A stretch of 64,000 bases of DNA from Apteryx mantelli. Its lineage: Eukaryota; Chordata; Aves; Apterygiformes; Apterygidae. Position 1 is the stretch's first letter. Every line of letters starts with the position of its first letter. Both the position numbers and the translations under genes were made by a program. The stretch is from contig NC_089982.1 in NCBI RefSeq assembly GCF_036417845.1, forward strand, positions 46,091,684 through 46,155,683. The letters run 5' to 3'. Shown here one piece after another: positions 1 through 13,600 of this stretch. The notes below the pieces were generated by a model. The model had not been told where the DNA came from. It made no database searches and saw nothing but the letters and a program-made list of their open reading frames with translations.

Positions 1-3000
1 GCTGTTTTGGTCTGAAAGTTCAGTAACTTGTTTTGACTTTGTGCTGTATACCAAATATCTAAAACAAAGACAGCTTACATTAGACAGCACTAGGGACAGC
101 TGCAGAGCAGAGAGTGAAACTGAAGTGGTCATGTGATAGGAAATAAATACAACAAATCTCTCCTGGTACTAATGCAGATAATATTAGGAACACCAGCTGT
201 TCCTGGTCACAATAATTGTTATACTTAACCAAACTTTTTTTACCTTAATCTGACAAGAACTTTTTTGCCACTTGCATTGTGTTTTTTTTTCTTTTCTTTT
301 CTTTTCTTCCTCCCTCCCCACTTTCCTGTTCCTGGACCTCATTTTCTCATTTACACTCAAAGTAACTCTGAACTCATATAACACTCTTCATCTGTAGATC
401 TTAATGAACCTTATTATCACTTTGGTTTATTGTTAATCTCTTTTTACAGGTATGAGAAGAGAGGAGTAATTTGTCATTGTTTGTCCAGTAGGTAATTTTA
501 AAGGTAGTTTAGAGGGGTTTTAAAATGTGGGTCATTGTAATTTACACTTCTAGATTGGTTTACATGGGAAAAAATGTGCATCTTTGCTTCTGCCCTGTCT
601 CCCCCGCCTCCCACTTCCTAAAGCATGTCAGTGCTTTACACAAGGCTTACTCTCAGTAAATAAAATGTTGCAATTATTAGTACAAATGTTGCATGCTTGG
701 GAGCTGGAAAGCATAGTTTCAGGGGAATTTTTTTCTTACTAAACAGTAAAAAAAAGGGTCTGGGCTGTGTCTAGCACTGGAGGTGTCACATCCAGGAAAT
801 GGATTCAAAGAGGCTGTAATGACAGTCCAGCTCCTGAACAGTCTCAGCACCTGTGTGAGGCTAGCCACTGGTGCTCATTGCTGCCACAATGAAACGTGTC
901 AACTGAGGAGGATTTACAAATGTTGAGATACCCCTTCCATTTTGAAGGACTATTTTCTTCTGCAGTTGTGAGGGCTAGAAATTTAAAAGCAAAACCTGTC
1001 AGTAAAAGCTGTTTCCTATGTAATCACAATTTTAAGATCTTTTAGAAAAGAATCTACTAAGTTGATAAAGCTGTGTGCCACAAGCCGCAGGAGGAAGAAG
1101 GAGGAATCTATACCCTTTTATCTTGCACAGCCAAAAGAGAGAAGCAGATTTAGTTGGTAGCATCCGTATTCCTTCCAAGTAGTGCAGTACTAAATGTGTT
1201 GACTTTGTGTCCAGGTACTGGAAGAACTTAAATGAATGGGTTTCATCAGGTCTTACCTGTGGTATTAATAATGTTGATAAACATTAACAACCAAACAAAT
1301 AAAAAGGCTTCTAAAACTGTGATACATGCTTAAAAATCATGTTAAAATAAAAGGGAAGGGTGTCTTTTTCATTGCTTTCTTTGTTTTAATATATGCCCTT
1401 GACCTGGTTTCTGACTTACCTTTGCAACTATAAAGGCTTGGAGCCTTATAAAAATGAAAGTTGAGACTCAAAACCTCAGCTTCCTTGCTTAATGTTAAAG
1501 AGCATTAAAGATGAAGCAGAAAGTCACAATCTGGCAATAACTACTGAAGAACTGACACTTTTGATCAAATGCTATATATTGAACAAATGATAATGGTAGG
1601 CACTATACAAATATAGGAAGAAATGGTACCCTGTGGAATTTACAGTTGCCATAATACATTCTGCCTATTGGTCAACTTCTGTGAATTTTTTTTTTAAAAC
1701 ATTTTATCAGATTCTTTTCCCACAAACCTTTCTCAGTTATTGCCAAGTTTAATGATACTTTTGAACTGCAGTTGTCTTTGCTGGTGTTACTCATACAGTA
1801 GAGCATTACAAATTAAAAAAAAAATCTTTTTAGAATATATTATTTCCTTCTGGTTATGAAAATAATGTTGAAGTTTAAGCCTATATCTTTTTGCCCAGAG
1901 TGAACTCTGCAACAAGTCAGGAAAACATTTCAGCTCCAAACCTGCATAATTTTACTTATTTTATTTTTATAAAAATATTTATATTAGCATCAGACTCTAG
2001 TTTTTGCTGACAGAGTACAAATAATCACCTTATGAAGAATTTGCAAACTATACACCCTAGATTTAGGTAGACGAAGTGTTCACCTGCTCCCAAGGGGCCC
2101 TTAGTAGCTGCTGTTAACTTTAACAAGCAAACTCAGGCTTATGGATGCTAGGTCTGCACCTAGTTAACTATACTGTGAAGATGAGGATACTGAAAAGGAC
2201 TTGTGGGCTACAGAAGTTCCCTGTTTTCCTTTCTGGGACCTTATGATAAAATAGCAAAGATGGTGTAACATATTATTCTAAGAAAAAAAGTGATTAAAGA
2301 CAGTGTCAGATCTGAATTTCTATAAACAGTGTTTCACAGAAAGTAAGACTGTAGGAAACAGTATACCATAGGTTTTTTTGGTATTAAGGATGCATCTGAG
2401 ACCAGTCAATTTTGCTGAAAAGTTACAACAGAGTTTCTGTTACTGGTAAGCAAGGTTTATATTTCTTTTCAAGGGATTAAAAATAACTCTTAAGCAGTAT
2501 CCTACAAGTATTGGTCCAGTATTCATAGCTAAATTTATATCACATTACAAAACAAAACAAAACCTCTGGGAGTTCTGTTAATTTTTCACTCTGCATTCCA
2601 GATTGAAATAGTGACTCTAAACCCTTCACTGTTAAAAACAGTGGATGTGTACTTTCAGCTTGGCTGAATGGGAGCTTACAAGGAGAAAGATTATTGAAAT
2701 CTACTATGGACCTCAGTACAAAGCTCAAGGTAGGCTGCAATGGTTGCTTATGTGCAGCTGTATTTGAAAACATCCTTTAAGCTGTGTTCACTATTGCTTT
2801 ATGAAGCAAAAATATTTGTCACAGTTCATTCTTGAAGTCCCCCAACAAATAATTGCTGGCATGTACATTCAGTAAAGAACATCTAATATATTTGTACCAA
2901 CATTTCTGTATTTTTTCCACATAAAAATGAAGCCTTTTAATAGAAGATCCTTGAAGCCTGTTGTAACTAATGTAATGGCTTATTGCAGAACTCAATTGCT

Positions 3001-6000
3001 ACAAACAGTGAAGGGGCATGTATTACAAATCTTTCAAGGTTTTACAGTACATGGGTTTATCAGTTTTAATCCTGTAACACCTAGATTATTCTTAAAATAT
3101 GATTATTTTTGAACCCTGTTTACTGTTTTAAATCTTTTAATAAAAGCATGTGTTATATAAACTCTTTCATACTCTCTTAATTTCCATACTGCAGAGTAGA
3201 ACACTAAAAAGGAATAGCAGATTCAACTGGATTATACAGAAGGACCAGGAAGTACCAGTTTTGCACCAATTTAACCATTTTAGTTAATGGAATGATTTTC
3301 TCTCTTACTGTATTACTTGAATCTTATACATCCAACACAGGATATGGTAGAATTTGCAGAATTTTTAAACCATTTTAAGAATTTTATTTTTTAAATATTT
3401 GCTAACAGGATAATTTGAGGTGCAGCACAAAAGCTCAGTAAGGTGCACCTAGACTTCCAGTGAATGGTACCTAAAAGGGAAGGGAAGAGTCATCTCTAAT
3501 TGAACCTTATCATGTTAAGATATATATATAGCTACAAAACACATTTCCTTTCCACAAATACCCATAATATGTTTATAGTGTGCTAGCAATTTATCTAAAG
3601 TGATGTGTGTGATTTATCATTTTTTGTTTTCAAATTACATGTTAAGCACATCAGTCAAAAGCTAACAGGAGTGGGAACATACAGCATCTCAAAGAGGCAT
3701 AAGCTGTTCATTTTCCCACCTGTGCCTGGCTCTCCTCTGTGCCAGCAAGGGCCACCGTGTCCTGCTGCACTCAGAGCCTGTGAGCTGCTGCTTCAAACGG
3801 ATGCCCTTTTCAAGATGCGGTAGCTCCTGTTCCTTCTGCATGCCACTTAAGTTGTCCATACCACACTTTTGACATCTATGATGTAGATTACTACCTCCTT
3901 AGTTTTCAACTCTGCATGTGTATATGGCCCATAAATACTAGTGAAGTCTCATACAAAAATTTACTAGTTTGGAGCTGCCGTTTCCTGCAATCAGCTTAGT
4001 TCTTGAAATTTTTGCTCTAATAAGTATATTGTTCCAATAAAACATACTTTGATAGGGATATTTGTTTAAAATCTCCCAGTATATGGTTTTTTTTAGTTAT
4101 ATCTAAATACTTCTGTTAAACACTGCCATAGCTTAATTTTATAAAATCTTACTTTTGCACAAAATACAATCTAGCAGAATCCATCTATGACAGCTGTTTT
4201 ATTCCAAATGGCCTAATCATGCAACTTTGAAAATCTATCCTGTAGATAGATTTTTCACCCTGCCTGATAAGCCATCTTATCTGCTGCTCTTTGCATTTGT
4301 TGATCCCACATACTCTACAAGGTTAACAATTACATGATTTCTGAATTATTTTAAGCTGGCATTGATACCAAAGAAGATGGTCCTTCCTTGTTCCTGTGCC
4401 AGTTACACAGTCTGGTCCTTCTATTGGACCTTCCTTTGTGCTGTGACATCATGCAACTGAGCAGTAAAGCAGATCAGGCTTAAACTTAACTGATTTTCTT
4501 TCTGCTGGGCTAGTTTTAAACCAATCCAGTTAGCTATGCAGCCATATAAATGCTTTTATAGGCACAAGGAAGGGCGGGGAGGGCTCGGGTGTGAAAATGA
4601 GCAGCTTATGGCAGAAGAAGGACCGTCTTTCTCAGCCCTACTACTGTCTTATCATGATCATGAAACTATGACACTACTCATTTTGAAATTCAGTTTATAA
4701 TTTAACATATTGGCAAGCATGGCTGATTGATGTAATAAAGTCTTTAACTGCTCACAAACTATACAAAGAAGATCAGAAATAGAGATTTAAAATGCACAAC
4801 TGATCTTTCCATCTTATGAAATCACACCAACCAAACCTAGTATGCCAAACCTCAACTGCTCTTAACCTAGACTGGTGTATTTTGTGCTCACAGTAAGGTC
4901 AAAACAATCTAAAGAAAATGGGTCTCAAAAGACAGAGTGTAAGATTCCAGCCATTGCTATTCATGACACAGATTTCCACTGAAGAATTCCTGGAACTCAC
5001 CCTTGCCCCAATTTTCCTAGTCTGTACTTCCTATACTTTTCTTAGGTAAACCCTGCTAGCATTCTTTTAATTTTAACATTTTGTTTTTGCAACTTTTAAA
5101 ATGGTCAAATCCCAGGCAACTTAAAAAGTGAGTTAGAAGTCTGTTGTCTGAGATTATACAGATTATGCCCAGATACTTTATTTAGACTTCTGTTCAACTG
5201 ATAACAAAGCAGGGTGTGGGATTTTTTTTCCACTCTAAACTCTTTAAATGTTTGAAATATGCCTTTTCTATTGTCTATGACTCTATGCTCAGTTTTTTTA
5301 GTTACTGTATCATTCATTCAATTACACTGTTCCAAGTGTAAGTGGGACCTACCCATACTCTATAATACCAGGTTATGTAATCAGATTAAAAAGCCATCTG
5401 CAGCACAAACTGAAGCTGCGCTATAATCATGTTCCCTGGCTCACTTAGAACTTGGGCTTACACAGGGTCTGTGTCTTGTCAAATCATTCACTGACCTCTC
5501 CATTACTCTTCTTCTGGTTTTGCAAGCTGAAAATGCATGGTAACTGATATGGTCAAATATTTTAGTGATTAAATCATTATGCTTTGAGTACAGTCAGTTC
5601 AGATACCATTTCTTAGATTTAAGGGAATATTTGTGGCAGTTTGAAAGGAAAGCAAAACCTCAATATTCAGTGCCTATACTTTGAAAGCATGTGAAGAAAA
5701 ATGCATCAAAAGTTTGCATCTTCTGTCACTCTGCTGTAGACAGCTGCACTAGCAATTGGTTTAATGATAATGTATCTTTTATGTAGTTTTGTAAATTCCT
5801 GAAACTAAAAATACTTGCTTTTAACGTGTATTTTCACAGTATCTATGTTAGCTGGTCTTATACACAGCAAGGTCCCAGATCATCGCTAGCAAAAAAAAAA
5901 AAAAAAAAAAAAGCGTTCTCAGTTTGTTGTTGTTTCATCTTTATTAACAAAAAGCCTTTTTAAATAATAAAATAGAAGGCTTGCACTGTAAGTTGTCTTT

Positions 6001-6480
6001 GTTTTAAAAGATCTTTATGAAGTTAATTCAAAGCTAGACTCCAATTGCAGCCGTTTTAAAAACGGCTTTAACGTAAAGGACTACAGTCGGTTATTCTCAG
6101 TCAGCCAACTCAAAGTAGCAGGCTGAACCCGGGCTCTCAAATTGCTCCCACTTGCAAGGCAACACTGCAAATGACAGAAAGCATTCTCCGTTCAGTCCAG
6201 GGCAACGGGATCTGTTCTCCAACCATTAATGAGAAAAGGGTGGAAAAGAAAGGAGGCAACGAGATACGAAGGGACAGGCGTGCAGACAGGCAGACAGAAG
6301 AGAAAAAAAATCCAGGCAAGAAAACCATCCTAGGAAATGCGAGTTAGGCTGAAACACTAGAGCTGGAGAGAGTAAAAGACAGGGGAGACACTGCTGAAGA
6401 TAATGAAGAAGTCAAAGGCGCTGCAGGAGCAAGGATGGTAGAAAAGAGGAAGCACCGGTGTCTTAACCTTTTTTGGCTGA
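1..6480. other. AT-rich intergenic DNA upstream of SAP30
   Basis: No coding exon is recognisable on either strand; the open frames are short and resemble no family I know. The stretch includes a run of 22 A at 5891-5912 and an AATAAA-type signal near 3138, which could belong to an unseen 3' UTR but is not decisive. By human synteny HMGB2 (minus strand) should lie to the left, but no HMG-box coding sequence is visible here. An inverted repeat of 8-bp arms sits at 6050-6066. Confidence 0.6.
5891..5912. repeat. Poly(A) run
   Basis: Twenty-two consecutive A between GCTAGC and GCGTTC. There is no recognisable retrocopy body next to it, so it is called a simple homopolymer. Confidence 0.9.
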
Positions 6481-6920
6481 AGCATGTTTACGCGCTTGGC
6501 CATGCCAGTGGAAGTAGCGAGCTTCGCCTCTCAGAGGAAACACCGCCCTCCGCCGCCGCGGCCGAGCCCGCGCTCCCCGCACGCCCAGCGCCCGCCGCTG
6601 CGCCCCGCCGGCACCGGGCGGGAGGCGCTGCCGGGCCGCGCGGCGGCGCGGGGGAGGGCTCCTCCGCACGGGCGCATTTCAAATCTCAACGGCTGCACGC
6701 GGCCCCGGCGGCGGGCGGGAGGAAGGTAGGGAGGGATCAAGGGCCTTTTAAAAGCGGCGCTGCGCCGCTGCCGCCCGCCTGGCGGCGGGGGAAGGGAGCG
6801 CAGGGGCGGGCGGGCCGGCCTCGCCGCCAGCGCGGAGAGCCACAACCGCCCCCGCCCCCCTCTCCCGCGTCCTCAGCGCCGCAAAATGGCACTCGGGCTC
6901 CCCCCGCCGCGGGGCATCTC

Positions 6921-6932
6921 GGGAGTTGTAGT
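6921..6932 (-). promoter_or_regulatory. ZNF143-type motif ACTACAACTCCC
   Basis: The plus strand reads GGGAGTTGTAGT, so the minus strand carries ACTACAACTCCC. This fits the ACTACARYTCCC element found in many vertebrate CpG-island promoters and recognised by ZNF143 and related factors. It lies about 405 bp upstream of the SAP30 start codon and faces away from a second copy. Confidence 0.6.
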
Positions 6933-6974
6933 TTTCCCGCGCCGCCGGCCGAGGAGGGGGAGGCGGCGCGTGAG

Positions 6975-6986
6975 ACTACAGTTCCC
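6975..6986 (+). promoter_or_regulatory. ZNF143-type motif ACTACAGTTCCC
   Basis: Plus-strand ACTACAGTTCCC, a second copy of the ACTACARYTCCC element, 42 bp beyond the minus-strand copy and in the opposite orientation. Such motifs are enriched in divergent housekeeping promoters. Confidence 0.6.
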
Positions 6987-7009
6987 GCCGCACCCCGCGG
7001 CGCGGGAGC

Positions 7010-7019
7010 GCGCACGCGC
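7010..7019. promoter_or_regulatory. NRF1-like site GCGCACGCGC
   Basis: GCGCACGCGC is close to the palindromic NRF1 consensus YGCGCAYGCGCR. It sits between the ZNF143-type motifs and the GC boxes, a usual arrangement in TATA-less housekeeping promoters. Confidence 0.55.
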
Positions 7020-7022
7020 AGT

Positions 7023-7036
7023 GGGCGGGGGCGGGG
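7023..7036 (+). promoter_or_regulatory. Overlapping SP1/KLF GC boxes
   Basis: GGGCGGGG directly overlaps a second GGGGCGGGGC, giving a double GC box for SP1/KLF factors. With no TATA box nearby, transcription of SAP30 probably starts just downstream, around 7040-7150, but the exact start cannot be fixed from sequence. Confidence 0.55.
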
Positions 7037-7337
7037 CCGCGGGCAGGTTGCTGTTGTTGCATAGGAAACAGCTGAAAAGTCTCCACATGACAGAGGGGGA
7101 AGGAGGAAGCGGGGCGGCCCGCTGGGCGCCGGGGCCGCGGTAGCCGCGGGGGCTCGGCGGCGCGGGGAGCTGCGGCCGGCGCCCGCGGCGGGAGGTGCGT
7201 GCCCGCAGCGCGCGGGCTCGCCGCCCGGGGGAGGGGGTCGCGCCCCGGTGCCGCGGCCGAGGGCGGCGGCGCGTCCGGCGCGGGAAGTTTGGTGCGGGCC
7301 GGGGCGCCCGCCGCGGGCCGAGGAGTTGGCGCCGGGC

Positions 7338-7670
7338 ATGAACGGGTTCGCCGCCGAGGAGGTGGCGCAGCGCGGGGCAGACCCCGCCGCCCTGGTCGCC
7401 GCCGTCGTGGCCAACGCGGGCGCCGCCGTGGAGGTGCCGCCGCCGCCGCCGGGGTTGGCCGCGGGCGCGGGTCCGGGTCCGGGTCCCGGTCCGGGCCCGG
7501 CGGGCGCCGGGGCGGGCGCGGCGGCGGCGGGCGGCCCCGGGGCCGGGCAGCTGTGCTGCCTGCGCGAGGAGGGGGAGCGGTGCGGCCGGGCCGCCGGCAA
7601 CGCCAGCTTCAGCAAGCGCATCCAGAAGAGCATCTCGCAGAAGAAGGTGAAGATCGAGCTGGACAAGAGC
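7338..7670 (+). CDS. SAP30: SAP30 coding exon 1
   Basis: Encodes residues 1-111: the variable Ala/Pro/Gly-rich N-terminus, then [20 protein letters not shown] with the first two zinc ligands, ending at LDKS. The donor is AGC|GTAAGT, a near-perfect consensus. The frame is also open upstream, but without an ATG before 7338. Confidence 0.96.
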
Positions 7671-10600
7671 GTAAGTCGGGGGCCGCGCCGGGAGCGGGAG
7701 CCTGCCCTGCCCCGGGCTGCCCAGCCCGCCTCCCGCCGCCGCGGCTCGCCCGTCGCCTCAGGGGCTGCGTTCTTCTTGTTCTTTTTTCTTTCTCTTCTGG
7801 AGCGGGCTGGCGGTGTTGTCCCTCCCCCCTCCTGTGCACGCCGGAGTTTGGCTGCCGCTGCGCCAGTGCAGCGCTGAAGTGCCCGCGCCGCGCCGGGGCC
7901 GCGGCTGTTCCCCGCGGGGCTCCCGGGGGGGGGGGGGCGCGGCCGCCCCCGCCCTCGCGGCGGCCGCAGCGCTCGGCGCTCGCTCCCCGGGCGCCGCGAC
8001 CGCTCTGCCTCGTGCTGTCGCGTTGCGCGTCCCCGGTGCCGCTGCGCCTCCGCTCGGCGGCCGCGGGGCAGCGCGGACCTGGCGCCGCCGCGGTGCTTCC
8101 CCGCGCCGCCCGTGCAGAAACGGCTCAAACCGTGCTGCCCCGCGTTTTACCACCGGCGAGCCCGCGCCCGCGCAGGCGTAGCGCCGCTCGGGGCCTTAAT
8201 GCCGGTTAAAGTCAGCGCTCGCGGCTCTGAAAAACCGGGGTTTGTGCGTAGATGAGAATTCCGCTTTCAAAATGAACGGGTCCTTGCGAAAGGAAACTTT
8301 TTTTGGGGGGGGGGGGGGAGCCTGTGTGCTGCCTGACCTTGTATAGGTGGTGGAAGTGAAACAAAGGAGCACACATGGGAAAGGAGGGCTGAAACCCTCC
8401 CGGTTTGGGGCGCTCAAAAGAACAACAGGAATCACTTTTGCTGCCTGATGCCTGAGTTCTGAGGAGTGGCTGTAGAGATCCATGTGCCTCTGCAGTCTGC
8501 TGCTACTGAATCAGTCTGCTGCGGCACTTCCCCGCTCTCTGGGCCAAGCGGGTGGCAGTAGTCTGTAGCATAACAGATCCCTTATTTAGGGGAATCCAGT
8601 AGAAAAGCTTCCTGAACCCGGTTAATGTGACTGTGATTGCTGAAGACTTGTGTCTGTACGTGCGTTTATATCTTAAGCTGAGCACATACTCGTGTGGATT
8701 TGATTGAAAGACGCAGTGTTACTCTTTTAGGCAAGACATCTTTATATTTGTGACTTCCACAAAAACTTAATTCAGAGTGTGAGAAATAGAAGAAAGAGAA
8801 AAGGCAGTGATGATGATGGTGACTCACCAGTGCAAGACATCGACACTCCAGAGGTAGCTAAATAGTTGTTTGCTCATTGTTATGTTAAGCTTGTTCTTAA
8901 CAACTACCAAGTCTGTGCTAATGCTGCTTTTCCACTGTTACAGCTTTCCTTATTTGGGGGGATGGGGAAAAGGGAGGACTTCTGACTCACTAAGTTCTTA
9001 GTATAACAAGAGCTGACTGAGTTTTATGGAGTATTTTCTGTATTAATTCTGCAGACTAGAATGAACAAGACTCTTAGCTTATGTTTAAGTGTTTGCTAGT
9101 TTTCTCAAAAAACTGTCACTTTCAAATTCTCCTTCTTGATGCTTCCTTTTCAAAGTTCTAGTAGAAGTGATGCTTTGCCACATAGTAGCAAAATCTGTCT
9201 TTTGCAGAATTTGACAATTTTAAGGGAATTACACATAGGACTTGGGATATAAATGCTTCACTGCTCCTGTCCTTCCAATCATTTCTTTCTGTGTGTGAAA
9301 ACATGTTGCAGAATAGTTCTTGCAGTTACTCTGTTGCTCTAGTCTAACTTAAAGTTTAGTGAGGGTAGCTCTTTGGTATTTATCCTGTGTTCAGGGAAGA
9401 GACACTTGGTGTCAGACAGGAAAGGAGTGGAGGAGGATGGCCCTTTACCTGTTCGTGTTCTCCACTGGAGACCTCTGAAACATTATCACATATTATGAAA
9501 GTGAACTACAGCTTTTGAACCTTTTTTTATAGTGTAGTGAAAGAGAAAGCACCAGCTTTTTTAGAACCATGCCATGACCTAAAGCCCTTTTCCTATGTGC
9601 ATACGGGATTTTCTGCTACCTCCTGGCTTAGCAGGTGCTCTTCGGTGTGATAATTTTGAGCAGAGGCTGATTCCTACCTGATTCCTCTAAGAGGGGTTTT
9701 TCAAGATGTTTCAGATATTGCTCATTGAGTGTTATTTTAATGGCATCCTCATAGCCAAAATCTGCAGATAAGAGCAACATAACTGATAAAACTTTGTGCA
9801 AGAATCTCTGCCTGAAGGCGCACAGCTCCAGTTTGAAGACTCTGACTGAGAGGATCTTAGGGGATTGGGAATGATTTGATGCTAGCCTGTGTTTTTGTCT
9901 GTTAAATGTGTTGGATCACTTCTATGAAAGTTCTGTCTAAACCTAATGTGCCACGTGACTTAAGGTAGCTGCCTGGCACAGTGGGAACTGCCACTCTTCA
10001 GCAAGCCTGTTTTGCTTTCCAATACAAGAATTCTAAAATATGTCACAACTGATGAATATTTCTGGAACAGAAAAAGCAAGCTTTTTAGTGGTACTGCAGC
10101 AAGCAAGAAAACTGACTGGGAAGTGCATCTGAGGAGTTTCAGCTGGCTGTTTGGGTAATAGTAATATGTCCTTCCCATTGATTACTGTGTGCTGTACATC
10201 ACAGAATCACAGAATATCTGGAGTTCGAAGGGACCTCTGGAGATCATCTGATCAAAGCCCCCTGCTCAAGCAGGGTCAAGTAGAGCAGGTTACTCAGGGC
10301 CCTCTCCAGTTGGGTTTTAAATATCTCCAGGGATATCTCCAGGAGACTGCACAGCCTCTCTGGTAACTTGTTTCAGTGTTCACCACCCTTACAGTAAAAA
10401 GTGTTTTCTTATGTTTAGACAGGACTTCCTGTGTTTCAGTTTGTGCCCATTGCCTCTTGTCCTGTCCCTGGGGCACTGCTGGGAAGAATCTTGCCTCTTT
10501 ACACCCTTCTATCAGATATTTATACACATTAATAAGTTCCTCCCTGAGCCTTCTCTTGTCCAGGATAAGCAGTTCTAGGCCTCTCAGCCTCTCCTTGTAT

Positions 10601-13600
10601 GGAGATGCTCCAATCCCCTAGTCATCTTTGTGGCCCTGTGATGCCTGTAGTCTCTTGACCTTCTGTATTTTGGTTAACTATTCACTTTACTAAGGAGAAA
10701 AAAAAAAAAGTTTGAGGACCTTTAGGGCCCTCTAATCTTCTCCTAAATCTTGATCATCGCTAGCTGTTAGAAATGATGTCTACGGACAGGAAAGCTTCCG
10801 CAGTACTGCTAGCTTCTGGGACTTTGCAGAGAGCTGCTGCTACTCCTATGTGTGATTCTCTAGGCCATGGGTTCCCTTGGGAAGTGGAATTTCTGCAGTG
10901 TAAAATTTGGAATACCAAAGGATACCCATTCTCTATTGCATAAGGTGGTACGCACCAACTCTGGCCGGTTTACCAAGTACACAGTAGCACTGTTCTTAAT
11001 CTATAGCTGAGGTTACTAAATGAATTCAGAGTGGAAGTGAATTCCATAATCAATCTTTAATGCTGTGATTTTGGAGAATACTACTGTAATTGCAAGTGAT
11101 CTAGCAGAATTTCTCATCCAGCCTATTTTCTTAGCTTTTTTTTCCTACTTGGTCTTTTGATTAAGCTCTCTGTTGACATTGTCAAGGAAGGTGGGAGGGT
11201 AAGGTGCTGCTGGGAGAAGTGACTGTTGGTCAGAGTTTATGGGATTCAAAACTGAGGGAGTACTGGGTTAAGGTTGTGTATTTATATCCTTAAGAGAAGC
11301 TTGTGCAATTCTCTGAACTGTCAACTCACGCTGAAAAATAATTCTGGGCAACTATGCCTATGCACATAACTCCTACGTTGTGCTTATGTAGCAGCAATAT
11401 GTTTGGAGACCAAGAGCAGCTGTTTTCTTCTCACACCTCAAGCCAAAAAAACTTCGTACTCTAGACTTTTTCTTGGTTCTAATGCATGCTGTCTTATGGT
11501 GCAGCTATGCTGTATTTTTATGCAACTTCTGTAAAATATGATGGCTGAAATCACAATACAGTATAAGGGTTTCCTGTGAACCACCTCTTCATAGATACAG
11601 TATGAGAGTTGTTATGGGGCTTCGTTTGATCATATTCAAACTGGGGAACAAACAAAAACCCAGAACTGATTAAAGTACAGTAATGAGTTCCAAATATTGT
11701 CGCTGTAAAAGGGAAGAAAGGCCATGCTGGGTAAAATAGTCTTAAACTGAACTGGGGTGTTTTGCTTGCTTCTTGGAGGTGTGGGGTGGAGGTTGTTTTC
11801 TCAAAATGAAATCTATTGAGCTGACAGTTTACATTTGTGCATCTACTTTGTAAGATTCCCATATGTTCTTGAGAGGCAAGCTATTAACAAATGAATTCTG
11901 ATGAGTTAAATTAGATGACTTTCTTTCTCTTCCCCCATGTTTTCTAGGTTGATTTATATCAGTTACAAGTAAACACACTTCGAAGGTACAAAAGACACTT
12001 CAAGCTACAGACCAGACCAGGACTTAACAAAGCACAGCTTGTTGAAGTACGTATGAGTGTTTGTTCCATAACAGAAAATGCAGCTTGCTATGGCATGTGG
12101 TTTTCCGTATAGTGTGATCCTTGCATGAAGAGCATATGTAATCTGGATTTTATGAGAACAGAAGGGAACTGCTTATCTAGCTTCCTTCATTGGTCACCAC
12201 TCCTCAGCCAAATAAATCAAAAGTAAAAGTTCTTTCCAGAGGAGGGACTCTTAACTTCCAAAAGGAGTGTGTACTGCTTAAAAACAAAAAGTGTGGAGTT
12301 GAAACAGTATGATGAGTTGTTGCATGTCTCTGAATATCATAAAAATGTGGATGTGTCTGCACATCAGTCATGTTTTCACCCTAGGTGTTCTACTGAAAAT
12401 AATTAGAAACCGTGAGGTAGCAGTGAAATTCTAGTAGGACAGAGACTTGACTTTAACAGCTAGTTAATACAAACATAGATCTTTCTGTATAGAAAGTATG
12501 GAAAAATCTGAAACAGATTTCTCTATTACACTTGTATTTAACTGATAAAACTGAATGCAGTCATCAGAAAATGGAACTTCATGAAATGAGGATTTTTTTT
12601 CATATCAATATTTTTAAAAGTAATGAAGCACTTTCTTTACTGTGTGTGAGTGCAGTTTTTAAGGGATCCTTCCACACTGTGCAGGTGCATTTTACAGAAT
12701 ACTGATATAAATACATGGAAGAAGTGGTGGTTCTCCCTTAAAATTATAGCTAGATTTCCCTGTTTTCAGTTTTGGGTAGCGATACACTCAATTGTACTTC
12801 TGTGACTTCTGTGCAGACATTTTGTTGGTCTCTCCACTAATCAGTGTGGATTAAAGCCAAGGTTCTTAAATGTGTGAGCGACCTCAAGGCTGAGCTGTAA
12901 AACAGCAGTGTACTGCCAGTGCTTTTGCTGCAACAAGTAAGAATTTAAAATCAGTCTTCTGTGAGTTGAAGTGTGACCAGTTCTTAATTTAACAGAACTG
13001 TGATCTGAAAGAGCACAAGAGGCTTGTTTTGTAAAAATGGACATTCCCAAGGGTCTGCTTCAGGTACATCTCATACAATGCATGCACTGGTTTATGCTTC
13101 TTGATGTAAATAGGTTAAGAGGCAAATCGTTTTCTGTCATGTGCTTTGACTAACCCATGGGTTTTTGTGAGCTATAGCAGCAGAGCTTTCTTAGTTACAC
13201 AGTGCATGTGGTCCCTTGTAACCTGTCCTTATGCAAAGCAGACACTCCTCTACCTGTTGGTACACTGAGTCAGTGCACTGACTGAGAGAAGGGCTCTCTC
13301 AAACTGTTTTTAGATAGATGTGAATTTTTTTGATTTTTGGGTTTAGAAGGCCTTCTAACTTCCTAATTTTGCTAAACGTTTATACTCTATGGGAGTTAAA
13401 TGAGTAGTCTCATTTCCTTACTTCCTTCTGCTAATATTAATCTACCAAAGAATTCTGCTTTCTTAAAGTTGACCGTTCTGAAACTTCCAGAATCACAAAA
13501 GTGACTCAAGAACTGTTTAGAGACTGTCAGATTTTAGTTGATACATCACATGGATTTTTTTTTTATTATTATTGACAGCTCTTGTTTGAAAGGCTAAATG

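Larger units (their letters stand above)
6480..8200. promoter_or_regulatory. SAP30: CpG island spanning SAP30 promoter, exon 1 and start of intron 1
   Basis: Base composition switches abruptly from AT-rich to very GC-rich with very frequent CpG, and returns to AT-rich soon after 8200. It covers the TATA-less promoter, the 5' UTR and the first coding exon of SAP30. All six frames are open for long stretches here because stop codons are rare in such DNA, so long open frames in this block, including a 463-codon minus-strand one, are not evidence of genes. G runs occur near 7926-7938 and about 8307-8320. The edges are visual estimates. Confidence 0.9.

Noticed and set aside
1-6480. HMGB2 or GALNT7 exons expected from human synteny
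   Set aside because: No HMG-box or glycosyltransferase sequence could be read in any frame. The gene(s) probably lie beyond the left edge.
6435-8209. Many long open frames on both strands (up to 463 codons) in the GC-rich block
   Set aside because: They are a by-product of CpG-island composition with few stop codons. Only the frame from 7338 to 7670 matches a protein family (SAP30).
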